A stretch of DNA of 64,000 nucleotides, taken from contig CALBSQ010000288.1 of assembly GCA_937967325.1 (NCBI GenBank), positions 23,759 to 87,758 of the forward strand, in the 5' to 3' direction. The notes beneath the pieces were generated by a model. The model made no database searches, was not told the origin of the DNA, and saw only the letters and a program-made list of their open reading frames with translations. Source of the stretch: an uncultured Chloroflexota bacterium. Its GTDB lineage: Bacteria > Chloroflexota > UBA4733. Positions 56,360 through 64,000 of this stretch are shown here, one piece after another. A program made the position numbers and the translations under genes. Numbering within the stretch: the first letter of the stretch is position 1; every line of letters starts with the position of its first letter.

Positions 56360-57184
56360 ATGGATAATGTTGCCCCGAGCCTTTCCACACGCGAGGTTGG
56401 TCTGCTCGCGCAGTGGGAGCGCACGGGCATCTCGCGAGTAACCACCAGTGACGCGGCAGCGCTCGTCGGCGAGGCCAACGCGGCGAAAGTGCTTTCCCGA
56501 TTGGCTCGCAAAGGCACGCTCGATCGGATCGGGCGGGGTATCTACGCGGTGCGTCCGCTGCGCGCAGCCGGTATGCCGTGGAGCGCTCCGGAGGTCGTCA
56601 CAGTGGCCCAGATTCTGGCGGGCCGGCCATATTACATGGGAGGGGCGGTCGCGCTAACACTACACCGACTAACGACACAGCAGTATTACTCGGTAGTCGA
56701 CGTCTTCGTCCCGAGTCAGCGCCCCACGAAGGATATCGGACACGCCCAAATCGTGTTCCACACGCTCGGCTGGGCAGATGCGATTACTGTCGGTATAGAT
56801 CGGCTTGCCGTCAACGGGGTGGCTGTGATGGCGAGCGGTCCAGAGCGAACGCTCCTGGATCTGGTCGACCAGCCACGCCTGCTGGGAGGATCGCGCAGCG
56901 CGCTCACGGCGGTCCGTGACGCGCTCGGACGCGTCGACGTCAACCGGCTGGTCAGCTATGCGCTGCGCTGGCCCCGCACGACGACCCGGCAGCGCCTGGG
57001 ATACGTGCTGGAACAGGTCGGCGCGCCATCGAGTGCAGTGGCCGCACTTGCAGCCGCGACATCGCCGCCGTCAGTCGTGCCAGTGCTCCTTCGGGAGCCA
57101 GCCGAAGGACTCATCCCCCCGATCTGGCGGGTCCGCATGAATGATCAGACGGACGCGCCAATTCGATGGAACGCGGCCGGTTGA
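56360..57184 (+). CDS. AbiEi-family antitoxin / transcriptional regulator, orphan
   Basis: A 274-aa protein of the type IV antitoxin AbiEi family. N-terminal winged helix (TTSDAAALVGEANAAKVLSR, KGTLDRIGRGIYAV), then the AbiEi core (YYMGGAVALTLHRLTTQQY, VVDVFVPSQRP, GPERTLLDLVDQPRLLGG). In complete systems abiEi is followed by the nucleotidyltransferase toxin abiEii. Here 200 bp without a coding frame follow, then convergent genes, so the toxin is absent. Confidence 0.82.
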   Translation: MDNVAPSLSTREVGLLAQWERTGISRVTTSDAAALVGEANAAKVLSRLARKGTLDRIGRGIYAVRPLRAAGMPWSAPEVVTVAQILAGRPYYMGGAVALTLHRLTTQQYYSVVDVFVPSQRPTKDIGHAQIVFHTLGWADAITVGIDRLAVNGVAVMASGPERTLLDLVDQPRLLGGSRSALTAVRDALGRVDVNRLVSYALRWPRTTTRQRLGYVLEQVGAPSSAVAALAAATSPPSVVPVLLREPAEGLIPPIWRVRMNDQTDAPIRWNAAG

Positions 57185-57383
57185 TCCCGCCGCTCCCGCC
57201 TCGCCGGGTGCTCACGGACGCTTGCCGAGTAGAGGCCGCACTTCAAGGGCTGCCTCAGACGATCGTCAGCGAGACAGGACATGTGAGTGATGTATAACCG
57301 CGTCCCCTGTGCAAGGTGATGTCGTTCGGCACACTACAACTGCGGTAGTCCCAATCCACAGCCTGCAAGGAGCATGGCCTTCA

Positions 57384-57902
57384 TTAGATCAGCCTGCGCA
57401 GCATCGCGAAATGGATAACTCCGTCATCATCCTTGGACGTGAGACCTGGCTCCGTCGCGAAGCTATGGCGTTTGTAGAGCCGTATGGCCCCTTGATTCTC
57501 AGGATCGACGTAAAGGCCAATCACTGGCAACCGCTCCATTTGTCGCGCTGCCTCAGCGACAAGATCTCGGACTATCTGGTCTGAGTAGTGATTCTGAGGT
57601 TGATCCGCCGGCTCACCATGAAACTGACTCCTGACAGCAAGCATTGGAATAATGCTGGCGTCAGGAGGTGACTCTTGCACATGCCATGGGCCCAGCGAAC
57701 CGAACCCTGCTATTTCGCTCTCCGATGTTGTGTACAGCCAGATTTGGGTGCCCAGGTCTCTGGCACGCTGAATGGACCGAGGACGCCTGATCCATGCCGC
57801 CGCCTTCCGCGCCCACCGCTGATCACCGCAGTTGAATTTCTGGATATCACGCAGGTTGAAGTGTCGGTCCTCAAGGGGGACACGCAGCAACGTCCTCGGC
57901 AT
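57384..57902 (-). CDS. GNAT family N-acetyltransferase
   Basis: A 172-aa GNAT. The acetyl-CoA/C-terminal block LPVIGLYVDPENQGAIRLYKRHSF is clear, and the core strand is IWLYTTSESEIAGFGSLGPW. The N-terminus (PLEDRHFNLRDIQKFNCGDQ) recalls the F-x-C-G start of tRNA-acetylating GNAT toxins, but no ribbon-helix-helix antitoxin is next to it. It is last in a minus-strand three-gene unit, 58 bp after the 178-aa gene. Confidence 0.72.
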   Translation of the reverse strand: MPRTLLRVPLEDRHFNLRDIQKFNCGDQRWARKAAAWIRRPRSIQRARDLGTQIWLYTTSESEIAGFGSLGPWHVQESPPDASIIPMLAVRSQFHGEPADQPQNHYSDQIVRDLVAEAARQMERLPVIGLYVDPENQGAIRLYKRHSFATEPGLTSKDDDGVIHFAMLRRLI

Positions 57903-57960
57903 CGAAATCCGCTACCATCGGAGCAGGCAGCAACGTCGGCGGGGAGCTGCTGCACCAGCG

Positions 57961-58497
57961 CTATCCACGGTCAAAGATACTCTCTCCGTCGCCTTGGGGT
58001 AGCGTTGATCCCGGCTCTGCCGGATGAGGCGTCGCATGCTCAAACCAGCTTCGAAAGATTGCCGACTCGTCCCGGTTGAGTTTCAACTTCTTGAATGCAA
58101 CGGGCTCAGAATCCCCCTCGTAAGCGATCGAAGCGGAAACGGTGGAGGATGAGCCTGCCCCTTCAACAAATCGAACTCTCACCCCCGTCACTGACTTCAG
58201 CAACATAAGATCGAATACTGAACCGCCAACCCGCAGCCGCCCCGTCCTTGAAAGCATATGAGGACGCCCCATCAAGTAGAGCAGCGCCACAGCGCGAAAA
58301 TAATCGTGAGTTCCTGTTCGTGGGAGCCATGACCGAATTGGGAAGATATGCCGACACTCCAGGTGCTCAGCAACGCGCTGGGGATCATCCATATCATAGA
58401 TCGACTCTTTGACGAGCGCACCAACCGGCTTGCCGTCAGCTCGCGACGAGAGCCCTGGGTTATGATCTAAGAACGCTTGAACAGCCAGACTAGCCAT
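57961..58497 (-). CDS. Protein of unknown function (178 aa)
   Basis: No family recognised. It looks like a mixed alpha/beta protein with segments ECRHIFPIRSWLPRTGTHDYFRAVALLYLMG and VGGSVFDLMLLKSVTGVRV. No signal peptide or membrane span. It starts 2 bp after the 220-aa gene's stop and is followed by the GNAT gene. Codon use is less GC-biased than the chromosome core, which suggests an acquired unit. Confidence 0.6.
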   Translation of the reverse strand: MASLAVQAFLDHNPGLSSRADGKPVGALVKESIYDMDDPQRVAEHLECRHIFPIRSWLPRTGTHDYFRAVALLYLMGRPHMLSRTGRLRVGGSVFDLMLLKSVTGVRVRFVEGAGSSSTVSASIAYEGDSEPVAFKKLKLNRDESAIFRSWFEHATPHPAEPGSTLPQGDGESIFDRG

Positions 58498-58499
58498 CT

Positions 58500-59162
58500 C
58501 TACTCGGTCTCCGTTTCTATGTGCGGCAGCGACGTAGTGGAAAGAAATGACCTTAAGCTGGCAGCCTTGATCTCAGCGCGTTTGAGAACCTCTAGCAGGG
58601 TCTTAACATCACCGGTATCGAGACCGATATAGAAGTCCTGTAGCCGCTGTCGTTCGTGATACGTAAGCCGCAAGGTGTGCGCAATTGTCGCCGCGACAGG
58701 TCCCCGAGCCGCGTCTTCTCCAAAGACAGGACGAATATCAGTCATCACCCGAGCATCATGAAGCGTCCGTTCATACTCGGTAAGTACGTTCATCGCTTTT
58801 GAGGTCACGTTCACATATTCAGCGCCGAGAATCCTTGTCAGGCTATCGATGAATACTTCCCTATCCTCGGATGGTACTTTCAATTCCCTAGCATCGCACA
58901 CCGCCGTAGCGAATTCGGGGACACCGAGAGAAACAAATGCGCGCACTCCGTTGAGTACCAGGAGCGCATCGAGGATGACCTTAAGATCATCGGAGGATAC
59001 CTCTGGCATCAAAGCAGCTAATGCCGTCGCTAAACTCGGAAGTCTCACGTCGAGGGGCTCGCTTTGAAGTTCCCTGGCTAGTCGGGACATTGGTCCTGCT
59101 CCGAGGTCAGCAAATCTCTGCAGGGCAGGGCGATATGCCTCCGGGATTACAAGGTCTGGCAT
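58500..59162 (-). CDS. Protein of unknown function (220 aa, helical)
   Basis: A mostly alpha-helical cytosolic protein with a conserved-looking core (DLKVILDALLVLNGVRAFV, ARVMTDIRPVFGEDA, LRLTYHERQRLQDFYIGLD, LEVLKRAEIKAASLRSFL). I have an impression of similar two-gene pairs in accessory regions of diverse bacteria, but I cannot name the family. First gene of the 220-aa / 178-aa / GNAT unit. Confidence 0.62.
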   Translation of the reverse strand: MPDLVIPEAYRPALQRFADLGAGPMSRLARELQSEPLDVRLPSLATALAALMPEVSSDDLKVILDALLVLNGVRAFVSLGVPEFATAVCDARELKVPSEDREVFIDSLTRILGAEYVNVTSKAMNVLTEYERTLHDARVMTDIRPVFGEDAARGPVAATIAHTLRLTYHERQRLQDFYIGLDTGDVKTLLEVLKRAEIKAASLRSFLSTTSLPHIETETE

Positions 59163-59404
59163 AAAGTAATACCCCTCAGATACCTGGCACCGGCCGTCGC
59201 CGGTGCTATTGTGCCCACCGCCGACGTGTCTGGCAAATATCCCGCCGGTATGGATCGTCCATGCAACTCACGCAAACCTAAATTATGCCACATGGACACA
59301 TCGGCGGTGAGAAAACCGAAGGGGGTCCCATGCCTCGTAGCCTTCGCCTGCCTCGCGTCCCCACATCGTCAGGCCTTTCTGTGCAGCCGCGCCTGGAGCC
59401 ACGG

Positions 59405-60151
59405 CTACCCGAACTGTAGCAGCGAGAGGGTGGAAGCTGTTAGCGACGCAGGCATCTCATCCCACGAGCGCCCATCGAGCAGCCGTCCCCCTGCCTTCGG
59501 CGTGCGACCACCCCACTGTTTGTGGAAAAATGCCACACCAGCCTCCTTGCTCCGATCTCGAAGGGATCGGACCCAATCCGGATCGCACGGGCGGAAGCCG
59601 GCGCCACTTTCGCCACCCGTGATCAGCCAGTCGATGTTGGTAAGGTCCAGCCGATCGAGTGGACCGATCAGCGGCTCAGCACTGATGAACCTTACCTCAG
59701 TTGGCACCTTTCTCAAGTGGTTCGCCCGCCAAACGTATCGATTCGTCTCCACTGAGACGCCGGCCCAAATATGTGGTCGCCACGGCAGCGTCTGCCCTAA
59801 CCGTGCTATCCTCCCGCTCCGCTTAGTCAACACCTGGAAGACGTGCCAATCTGCCTGCACCATCACGTCGAACACACGGCGGACGTAGTCGTCAGGTATA
59901 TCCTTGTGGAAGAGGTCCGACATCGAGTTAACGAAGATCCGCCGCGGCTGGCGCCATCGCAACGGCAACGCAAGCCGCTCGGGCCAAAGCTTCAGGTCGA
60001 ACCCCTGCTCATAGGGATGACCGGGTACTCCCCTGAATCTCTCCGCGAAGGTTAGGGCGTAACAGTGATCACAGCCCGGGCTGACCTGCGTACAACCGGT
60101 GACAGGATTCCACGTAGCATCCGTCCACTCAATCGCCGATTTCTCACTCAT
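59405..60151 (-). CDS. DUF5131 (phage Gp37/Gp68, three-Cys-motif) protein
   Basis: A 248-aa protein with the start SAIEWTDATWNPVTGCTQVSPG. The three Cys residues (C20, C27, C30; Cx6CxxC) give the family its three-Cys label and resemble a radical-SAM type cluster site. Other blocks are RIFVNSMSDLFHKDIPDDY, HVFQVLTKRSGRI and LITGGESGAGFRPCDPDWVR. In many genomes this family neighbours a methyltransferase-like partner (TcmP). Here it follows 43 bp after the broken methyltransferase-like gene, on the same strand. Confidence 0.86.
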   Translation of the reverse strand: MSEKSAIEWTDATWNPVTGCTQVSPGCDHCYALTFAERFRGVPGHPYEQGFDLKLWPERLALPLRWRQPRRIFVNSMSDLFHKDIPDDYVRRVFDVMVQADWHVFQVLTKRSGRIARLGQTLPWRPHIWAGVSVETNRYVWRANHLRKVPTEVRFISAEPLIGPLDRLDLTNIDWLITGGESGAGFRPCDPDWVRSLRDRSKEAGVAFFHKQWGGRTPKAGGRLLDGRSWDEMPASLTASTLSLLQFG

Positions 60152-60194
60152 TGTACAATTCGCCCGACAAAACGGAAGGTACCTAACGGCGGTC

Positions 60195-60615
60195 TCACGT
60201 CACACTAATCTTCGGTAGGTCGAAACGCTTGAGGTCGACCTCATCATGAAGGCACTCCAGTGGAAGGTTTATCAAATCAACACGCTGATGTATCGACGGC
60301 ATTCGGCCAGCGGCCATGTCATTGTATCTGACACACTGCATAGCAAAATGCATCATCTGCTTCGTTCCTTGATATAGAAAGGGGGAATTGAAGACTAACG
60401 TGTGGTGGCGCGCGATGCTGGCCAAGACCAATGGGACATAAATCTTCAATAGGCCGGCGTTTCCGAGCGAGCGATGTGCGCGAAAACATTCACTGACACC
60501 GATCAGATCCAGACCGGCAAGGTCATCCTCTTGCTGCATCACAAACTTGTCAAACTCTCCGTAGTCTCTATCTCGAAGTTGAACTGTGATGAAGAGCACG
60601 AAGCTATCGCCAGAC
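60195..60615 (-). pseudogene. 3' part of a methyltransferase-like gene split by an IS element
   Basis: Reads QSGDSFVLFITVQLRDRDYG and ends KRFDLPKISVT with the stop at 60195. It joins in frame with the 5' part at 61528-61967 when the 909-bp insertion and one TGA target copy are removed, giving 286 residues. A GTG at 60599 could restart translation of a 134-aa fragment. Confidence 0.82.
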
Positions 60616-60618
60616 TGA

Positions 60619-61527
60619 GAGCGCTTTCAGAAATCAGGTAGTGAGCGATGCTGTTGGTGGGGCATGTGCGAGGCGACGGAGCATAAGTTGGATGGAAGCG
60701 AGGTAGACCATCGATTCGCTGTACATGGGGTCGATCTCGTAGTCCTTGCTGAGCCGGCGATTCCGACCGTACCAGGCGAAGCTGCGCTCCACCACCCAGC
60801 GGCGCGGCAGGAGGACGAAGCCGTGCTGGTCGTCCGGCCGCTTGACGACCTCGAGGACGAGGCCCAGCAGGTGCTGGGCGCGGTGCAGCAACTCGCCGGC
60901 ATAGCCGCCGTCCACCCAGACCTTGGCCAGCCGGGGGAAGAGCCGGCCCACGCCGACCAGGAGCCGCCAGGCGCCGTCACGGTCCTGGATATCCGCCGCG
61001 TGCACCACCACCCGCAGGAGCAAGCCCAGCGTGTCCACCAGGATATGCCGCTTGCGTCCGGTGACCTTTTTTCCCCCCGTCGTAGCCCCGCTCGCCCCCG
61101 ACCTCCGTCGTCTTGACGCTCTGGCTGTCCATGACGGCCGCGCTCGGCTGTGGATCGCGGCCCGCCTGGACCCGCACCCGCTCGCGCAGCCGGCGGTTGA
61201 CCTCCTCCAGCGTGCCATCGCGCGTCCAGCGGTCGAAGTAGTAGCGGACCGTGCTGCGATGGGGCAGGTCGTGCGGCACATAGTCCCAGCCACAGCCGGT
61301 GCGCAGCACGTAGCGCAGGCCGTGGACCACCTCGCGCAGGTCCACGGTCCGTGGTCGCCCCGGGCCGGGCCTCTGCTCCGACACCAGCGGCGCCAACTCC
61401 GCCCACTCCCGCTCCGTCAGGTCGCTCGGGTACCGCCGCCGCGGCTCCGCCTCCGCCATCACGCCAACCTCGCTTCGCTCGATCCCCCTCCACTGTACTC
61501 CACACAAGTCTATTTCTGAAAGCGCTC
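60619..61527 (-). mobile_element. IS5-family insertion sequence, 909 bp
   Basis: Perfect 16-bp terminal inverted repeats GAGCGCTTTCAGAAAT at 60619-60634 and complementary at 61512-61527. A 3-bp direct target duplication TGA lies at 60616-60618 and 61528-61530. TNA-type 3-bp duplications and this size fit the IS427/ISL2-like part of the IS5 family. Both ends are intact, so insertion is probably recent. Confidence 0.88.
60634..61459 (-). CDS. IS5-family DDE transposase in two overlapping frames
   Basis: OrfA starts at ATG 61459 (MAEAEPRRRYPSDLTEREW) and carries the N-terminal DUF4096-like region and the first catalytic Asp (SAAVMDSQSVKTTEVGGERG). The second part, in another frame, carries KVTGRKRHILVDTLGLLL, the second Asp in KVWVDGGYAG and the Glu in WVVERSFAWYGRNRRLSKDYE, with stop at 60634. 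The frames meet at a G6A6 run (61067-61078 on the plus strand). One base fewer fuses them, so expression may use slippage or frameshifting as in related two-frame IS elements. Confidence 0.82.
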
Positions 61528-61967
61528 TGAGAAGAAAAGAGGCCGTTGAGCGCGTTCAATCGCCGCGACACGTGACCGCCCGTAGCATGGACCAACCCGC
61601 CGCAGTAGTCCAGGTTGACTACCTGATACGGCCAGCGCAATTGCCTCCGTGTCTCCTCGGATGACAATAGATGGTCGATATCTGCTCGAATAAGATGAAC
61701 CATGTTCTCAAGATGGTTCCTGAGGATATTGAGCTCCAGATCTTCGGTGTCAGCAGCATTCTCAACCGCCGAGCAACGGCCAAGGAACTCCCGCCAGCTC
61801 AAGATATCCAGCAAGTCTTGACCAGGAAGCCCAAGATAGGCTAGTGGCATGCTATCAAAGTATTGCTGATGAAAATGCGCAATAATACTACGGTCGATCC
61901 TGTGACGGATATAGTCTTTTGCAGCGGACGACGAAAATGTTCTGGTCATCATAAGTCGCTTAGACAT
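61528..61967 (-). pseudogene. 5' part of the methyltransferase-like partner gene
   Basis: Starts at ATG 61967 (MSKRLMMTRTFSSSAAKDYI), overlapping the GHKL ATPase stop by 8 bp. Segments YLGLPGQDLLDILSWREFLG, CSAVENAADTEDLELNILRN and YQVVNLDYCGGLVHATGG follow the order of a Rossmann methyltransferase: a glycine-rich loop, then an acidic end of strand 2, then an N-x-D-Y motif after strand 4. It breaks at FSSQ where the IS begins. As the partner of a DUF5131 gene it would be TcmP-like, but the match to TcmP itself is not clear. Confidence 0.75.
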
Positions 61968-63714
61968 TGACACCTCGCCGCCGAAGCTCTGTGGTAAGGC
62001 GATCCATAATCCGGCGAAAGCTCTCCGCCTCTTCACCAAGAACACCCGCCGCGGCAGCGCGGAACGCGGACACCGCTACGCTTAGTTCAACGGTCTGCTC
62101 GCCAGTCTCGTTGCTCTCAATTGTCTTCTGCTCCCCCGGCAACTCGCCCACAATCGCGTGGGTACCGAGTGCTATACTCGGTGGAATCTGCTCCAAGGCT
62201 AACGTACTCGTCCGCGCTCTACTCCGCCGTCTCCTTACTCCTGTCTCGACAGCGTTTGTGGGTTGGTGGGTTCCTCCATCCGGCAAGGCTTGTTGAACAC
62301 GGCCCTTGAGGGCGGTAACCTTGCCGATCGCAGTCTCCAACCGCCCCTTGGTATCGGGCCTGCGCAGGTAGTTTCGCAGGATCAACGTCCGCGCCGCGGT
62401 GTCGTCCGGCAGGTCTACCTTGTTGGCCTCCTTGCGTGCGTCGACAAGCTTCTGATATGCTGTCTCAAGGCGGCCGAGTGGATCAGCTAGCCGCGCCTGC
62501 TTCTCCTCGCTATTTTCAGTCGTCTCGGTGAGAATGCCGTTGATCTCTGCCTCCAGTTCCTCTACACGGTCGCAGGCATCCTCTGTGGTCACCTGAGCCG
62601 ACCACGCCCTAGCCCGAAGCGCAACGGAAGTGTAAAACTGCCTTAGGGCGCACACTACATCGTCATATCGAGGGCTCGGCTGAAAGTGAGTCCGCTTCGT
62701 GTCCGGCCGAATATTCGTATCGGTCACGTATATCTCACCAACGAACCAGTCCAGATTGTCCTTGTCAGGCACGTCTTGGTCCGAATATAGGCCCCTTTGA
62801 CCGATGGCAAAGTTCTTTACTCGAACAGTAAAGTTTGGAGTCAGTCCCTCCTTCGGGTTGGAGTCAAGTCTCTTGGTAGTGCCCCTCCTATTGGTCTCGC
62901 ACCACCAGCCGACAGCCACCTGCCTACCATGCCGATCGACAATGGGCTGAATCTCTGGCTTCTTGATGTCGACCTTCGACGGAAATCTGCGGTAAACCGG
63001 CTCCCCGTTAATGGTCAATGGATACGTGGTCGTCCATGGGTAAGGTTTCAGATAGGGCACCAGCGTCTCGGTGAAGTCCCAGGCTGGATCAAAAGGTACG
63101 GGTAGATACTGTTCAGAAAAGCGAATTATCGCACTCTTATTTAGAAGATCGCCGTACGAATTCTTATGGACGTTCACAAGCTTCACATGGGTAAAGTGAT
63201 CGTTCTGGTCGTAGTCACTCTGTTCGATTCTGAATCGGCCCATTAGGAGCTCGTCGATGGATACTGGGTCTTCCAGGTGCTCAACGATGTCCTTACAGTC
63301 AATGGTGAGTCGAAATCGGCACGGATTGCCGACTTTCGTCGTAGTCATGACAAGTTGTTCACAGGCCGAGAGACCAGACCAAATGCCGAGGCCCCTAAAT
63401 CCCACGAAGTCATTAGCACGCAGCAGCTTCGGGGAAACCGCAATCGACTTCGCGGTGTTCACATCCGACCAGTCCATCCCGACACCGCCATCTCTTATAT
63501 GGAGTGTCGTGTTGTCTGCATCAATCCACACCTGTACGGTGTTATCTGCGGTGAGCCCAGTGAGAGATTGAAAATCGGCGTAGGAGTCCACGGCATTCTG
63601 GACGTACTCTCGGAACACTTCAAGCTTCGAATATAGTCCCCTGGCGATTGAGTCTAGGAGCAATGCGCCAACATCCCTGATGGACCATGACACCTCCCTG
63701 TCTTCCCATGGCAT
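61960..63714 (-). CDS. Hsp90/MORC-like GHKL ATPase
   Basis: A 584-aa ATPase with a Bergerat fold. N-box EYVQNAVDSY (about 36-45), G1 box RDGGVGMDW (about 74-82) and G2 box GFRGLGIWSGL (about 105-115). A transducer-like middle domain follows (FTVRVKNFAIGQRGLYSDQD, GEIYVTDTNIRPDTKRTHFQPS), with the conserved Lys/Arg for ATP contact. A coiled coil lies near 390-430 and a Lys/Arg-rich linker near 500. Hsp90-like ATPases of this kind occur in several bacterial conflict systems. First large gene of a cluster with the methyltransferase-like and DUF5131 genes. GAGGAA precedes ATG 63714. Confidence 0.84.
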   Translation of the reverse strand: MPWEDREVSWSIRDVGALLLDSIARGLYSKLEVFREYVQNAVDSYADFQSLTGLTADNTVQVWIDADNTTLHIRDGGVGMDWSDVNTAKSIAVSPKLLRANDFVGFRGLGIWSGLSACEQLVMTTTKVGNPCRFRLTIDCKDIVEHLEDPVSIDELLMGRFRIEQSDYDQNDHFTHVKLVNVHKNSYGDLLNKSAIIRFSEQYLPVPFDPAWDFTETLVPYLKPYPWTTTYPLTINGEPVYRRFPSKVDIKKPEIQPIVDRHGRQVAVGWWCETNRRGTTKRLDSNPKEGLTPNFTVRVKNFAIGQRGLYSDQDVPDKDNLDWFVGEIYVTDTNIRPDTKRTHFQPSPRYDDVVCALRQFYTSVALRARAWSAQVTTEDACDRVEELEAEINGILTETTENSEEKQARLADPLGRLETAYQKLVDARKEANKVDLPDDTAARTLILRNYLRRPDTKGRLETAIGKVTALKGRVQQALPDGGTHQPTNAVETGVRRRRSRARTSTLALEQIPPSIALGTHAIVGELPGEQKTIESNETGEQTVELSVAVSAFRAAAAGVLGEEAESFRRIMDRLTTELRRRGVNV

Positions 63715-63753
63715 CGTGAATTCCTCATCCTATATCGATTGCACCACGTGCCG

Positions 63754-63966
63754 CTAAGCTGAGGTCTCCTCATCGGACACCGGCTTAGGCACGTCAGACG
63801 GACTACGCACGGCAAGCAAGTTGTCAAGCGCATCGCGGAGCCATTTATTGACAGCCTGGTCTTGGTTGGCGATGAGGCCAATCCGAATCGCCTCTCGTAG
63901 CTTTATGTAAGTATCTATCTCCAACCGCACGCTGACCTGCTTCTTATACCAATCCCGTGTGATCAC
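63754..63966 (-). CDS. Small ribbon-helix-helix-like protein, possibly longer than shown
   Basis: A 70-aa reading from GTG 63966 (ITRDWYKKQVSVRLEIDTYI). The segment VSVRLEIDTYIKLREAIRIG has the strand-helix pattern of a ribbon-helix-helix DNA-binding protein, and an acidic tail follows. The frame stays open to the right edge, so the true start may lie outside the window. It ends 39 bp before the GHKL ATPase start and may regulate that cluster. Confidence 0.5.
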   Translation of the reverse strand: MITRDWYKKQVSVRLEIDTYIKLREAIRIGLIANQDQAVNKWLRDALDNLLAVRSPSDVPKPVSDEETSA

Positions 63967-64000
63967 GCCGCTTTTTCCACTGGCGAGCGGCGGATGTTGT

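Noticed and set aside
57309..57584. Plus-strand 91-codon open frame opposite the GNAT gene
   Set aside because: The minus strand has a recognisable GNAT acetyl-CoA block; the plus frame has none.
60627..62045. A single 472-codon protein spanning the methyltransferase-like gene and the IS
   Set aside because: The frame crosses the IS end at 61527 and reads the transposase out of frame; it is an insertion artefact.
1..64000. CRISPR arrays, tRNA, rRNA genes and a replication origin
   Set aside because: No regularly spaced repeats, no cloverleaf-like or rRNA-like sequence and no DnaA-box cluster were seen in a manual read.

Overview
The window is high-GC (roughly 64-66%) bacterial chromosome. 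The gene content points to a Chloroflexota lineage, probably near Thermomicrobia/Sphaerobacter. Indicators are an XRE/NB-ARC/TPR/LuxR regulator, FGYP-repeat and BNR-repeat secreted proteins, a short-type alpha-glucan phosphorylase, RNase Y, a Tat lipoprotein peptide-binding protein, many lone antitoxins and no LPS genes. This is inference from gene families; there is no rRNA or other marker gene in the window.

Layout. (1) 1-11 kb: secreted and regulatory genes, namely a C39-like peptidase with a small secreted partner, the frameshifted NB-ARC regulator, a VOC protein, a beta-propeller lipoprotein, a DUF971 protein, a BNR-repeat protein and a cyclophilin lipoprotein. (2) 10-14.3 kb: a tightly coupled housekeeping operon dacA-rluB-cmk-glpD. 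(3) 14.6-18.7 kb: a peptide/nickel-type ABC importer (binding protein plus two permeases) behind a clear sigma70-type promoter. (4) 19-30 kb: O-methyltransferase, glucan phosphorylase, aconitase, two GT9 glycosyltransferases and RNase Y. (5) 29.8-37.8 kb: minus-strand genes including damaged toxin-antitoxin loci, a sarcosine oxidase-like enzyme, a zincin-like protein, a phosphoesterase, a DUF2252 protein, an M55 aminopeptidase and an SDR. (6) 38-48.6 kb: a defence island. A type I restriction operon hsdM-hsdS carries a Shedu-like (DUF4263) gene, and hsdR follows after a 3.4 kb minus-strand insert with DUF3800, MerR-DUF433, an IS110 remnant and a TIR gene. (7) 48.9-54.6 kb: a MacB-like permease, a LolA/RseB-like anti-sigma candidate, an ECF sigma factor, a D-2-hydroxyacid dehydrogenase and an HpcH/HpaI aldolase. 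(8) 54.6-64 kb: a second defence/accessory island with a stand-alone TSPPY DNA methylase, an orphan AbiEi antitoxin, a three-gene operon of unknown function ending in a GNAT, and a minus-strand cluster of a Hsp90/MORC-like GHKL ATPase, a methyltransferase-like partner and a three-Cys DUF5131 protein.

The best candidates for something undescribed are the last two units. The GHKL ATPase / methyltransferase-like / DUF5131 cluster has been broken by a 909-bp IS5-family element with a 16-bp perfect terminal repeat and a TGA target duplication; removing the element and one target copy exactly restores a 286-codon frame. The neighbouring 220-aa / 178-aa / GNAT operon has no recognisable function. 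A general theme is antitoxin without toxin: YgiT-type, VapB, two AbrB types, MerR-DUF433 and AbiEi genes are all present with a lost, truncated or frameshifted partner. Intergenic DNA also holds four copies of a palindromic REP-like repeat and one MITE-like inverted-repeat element.
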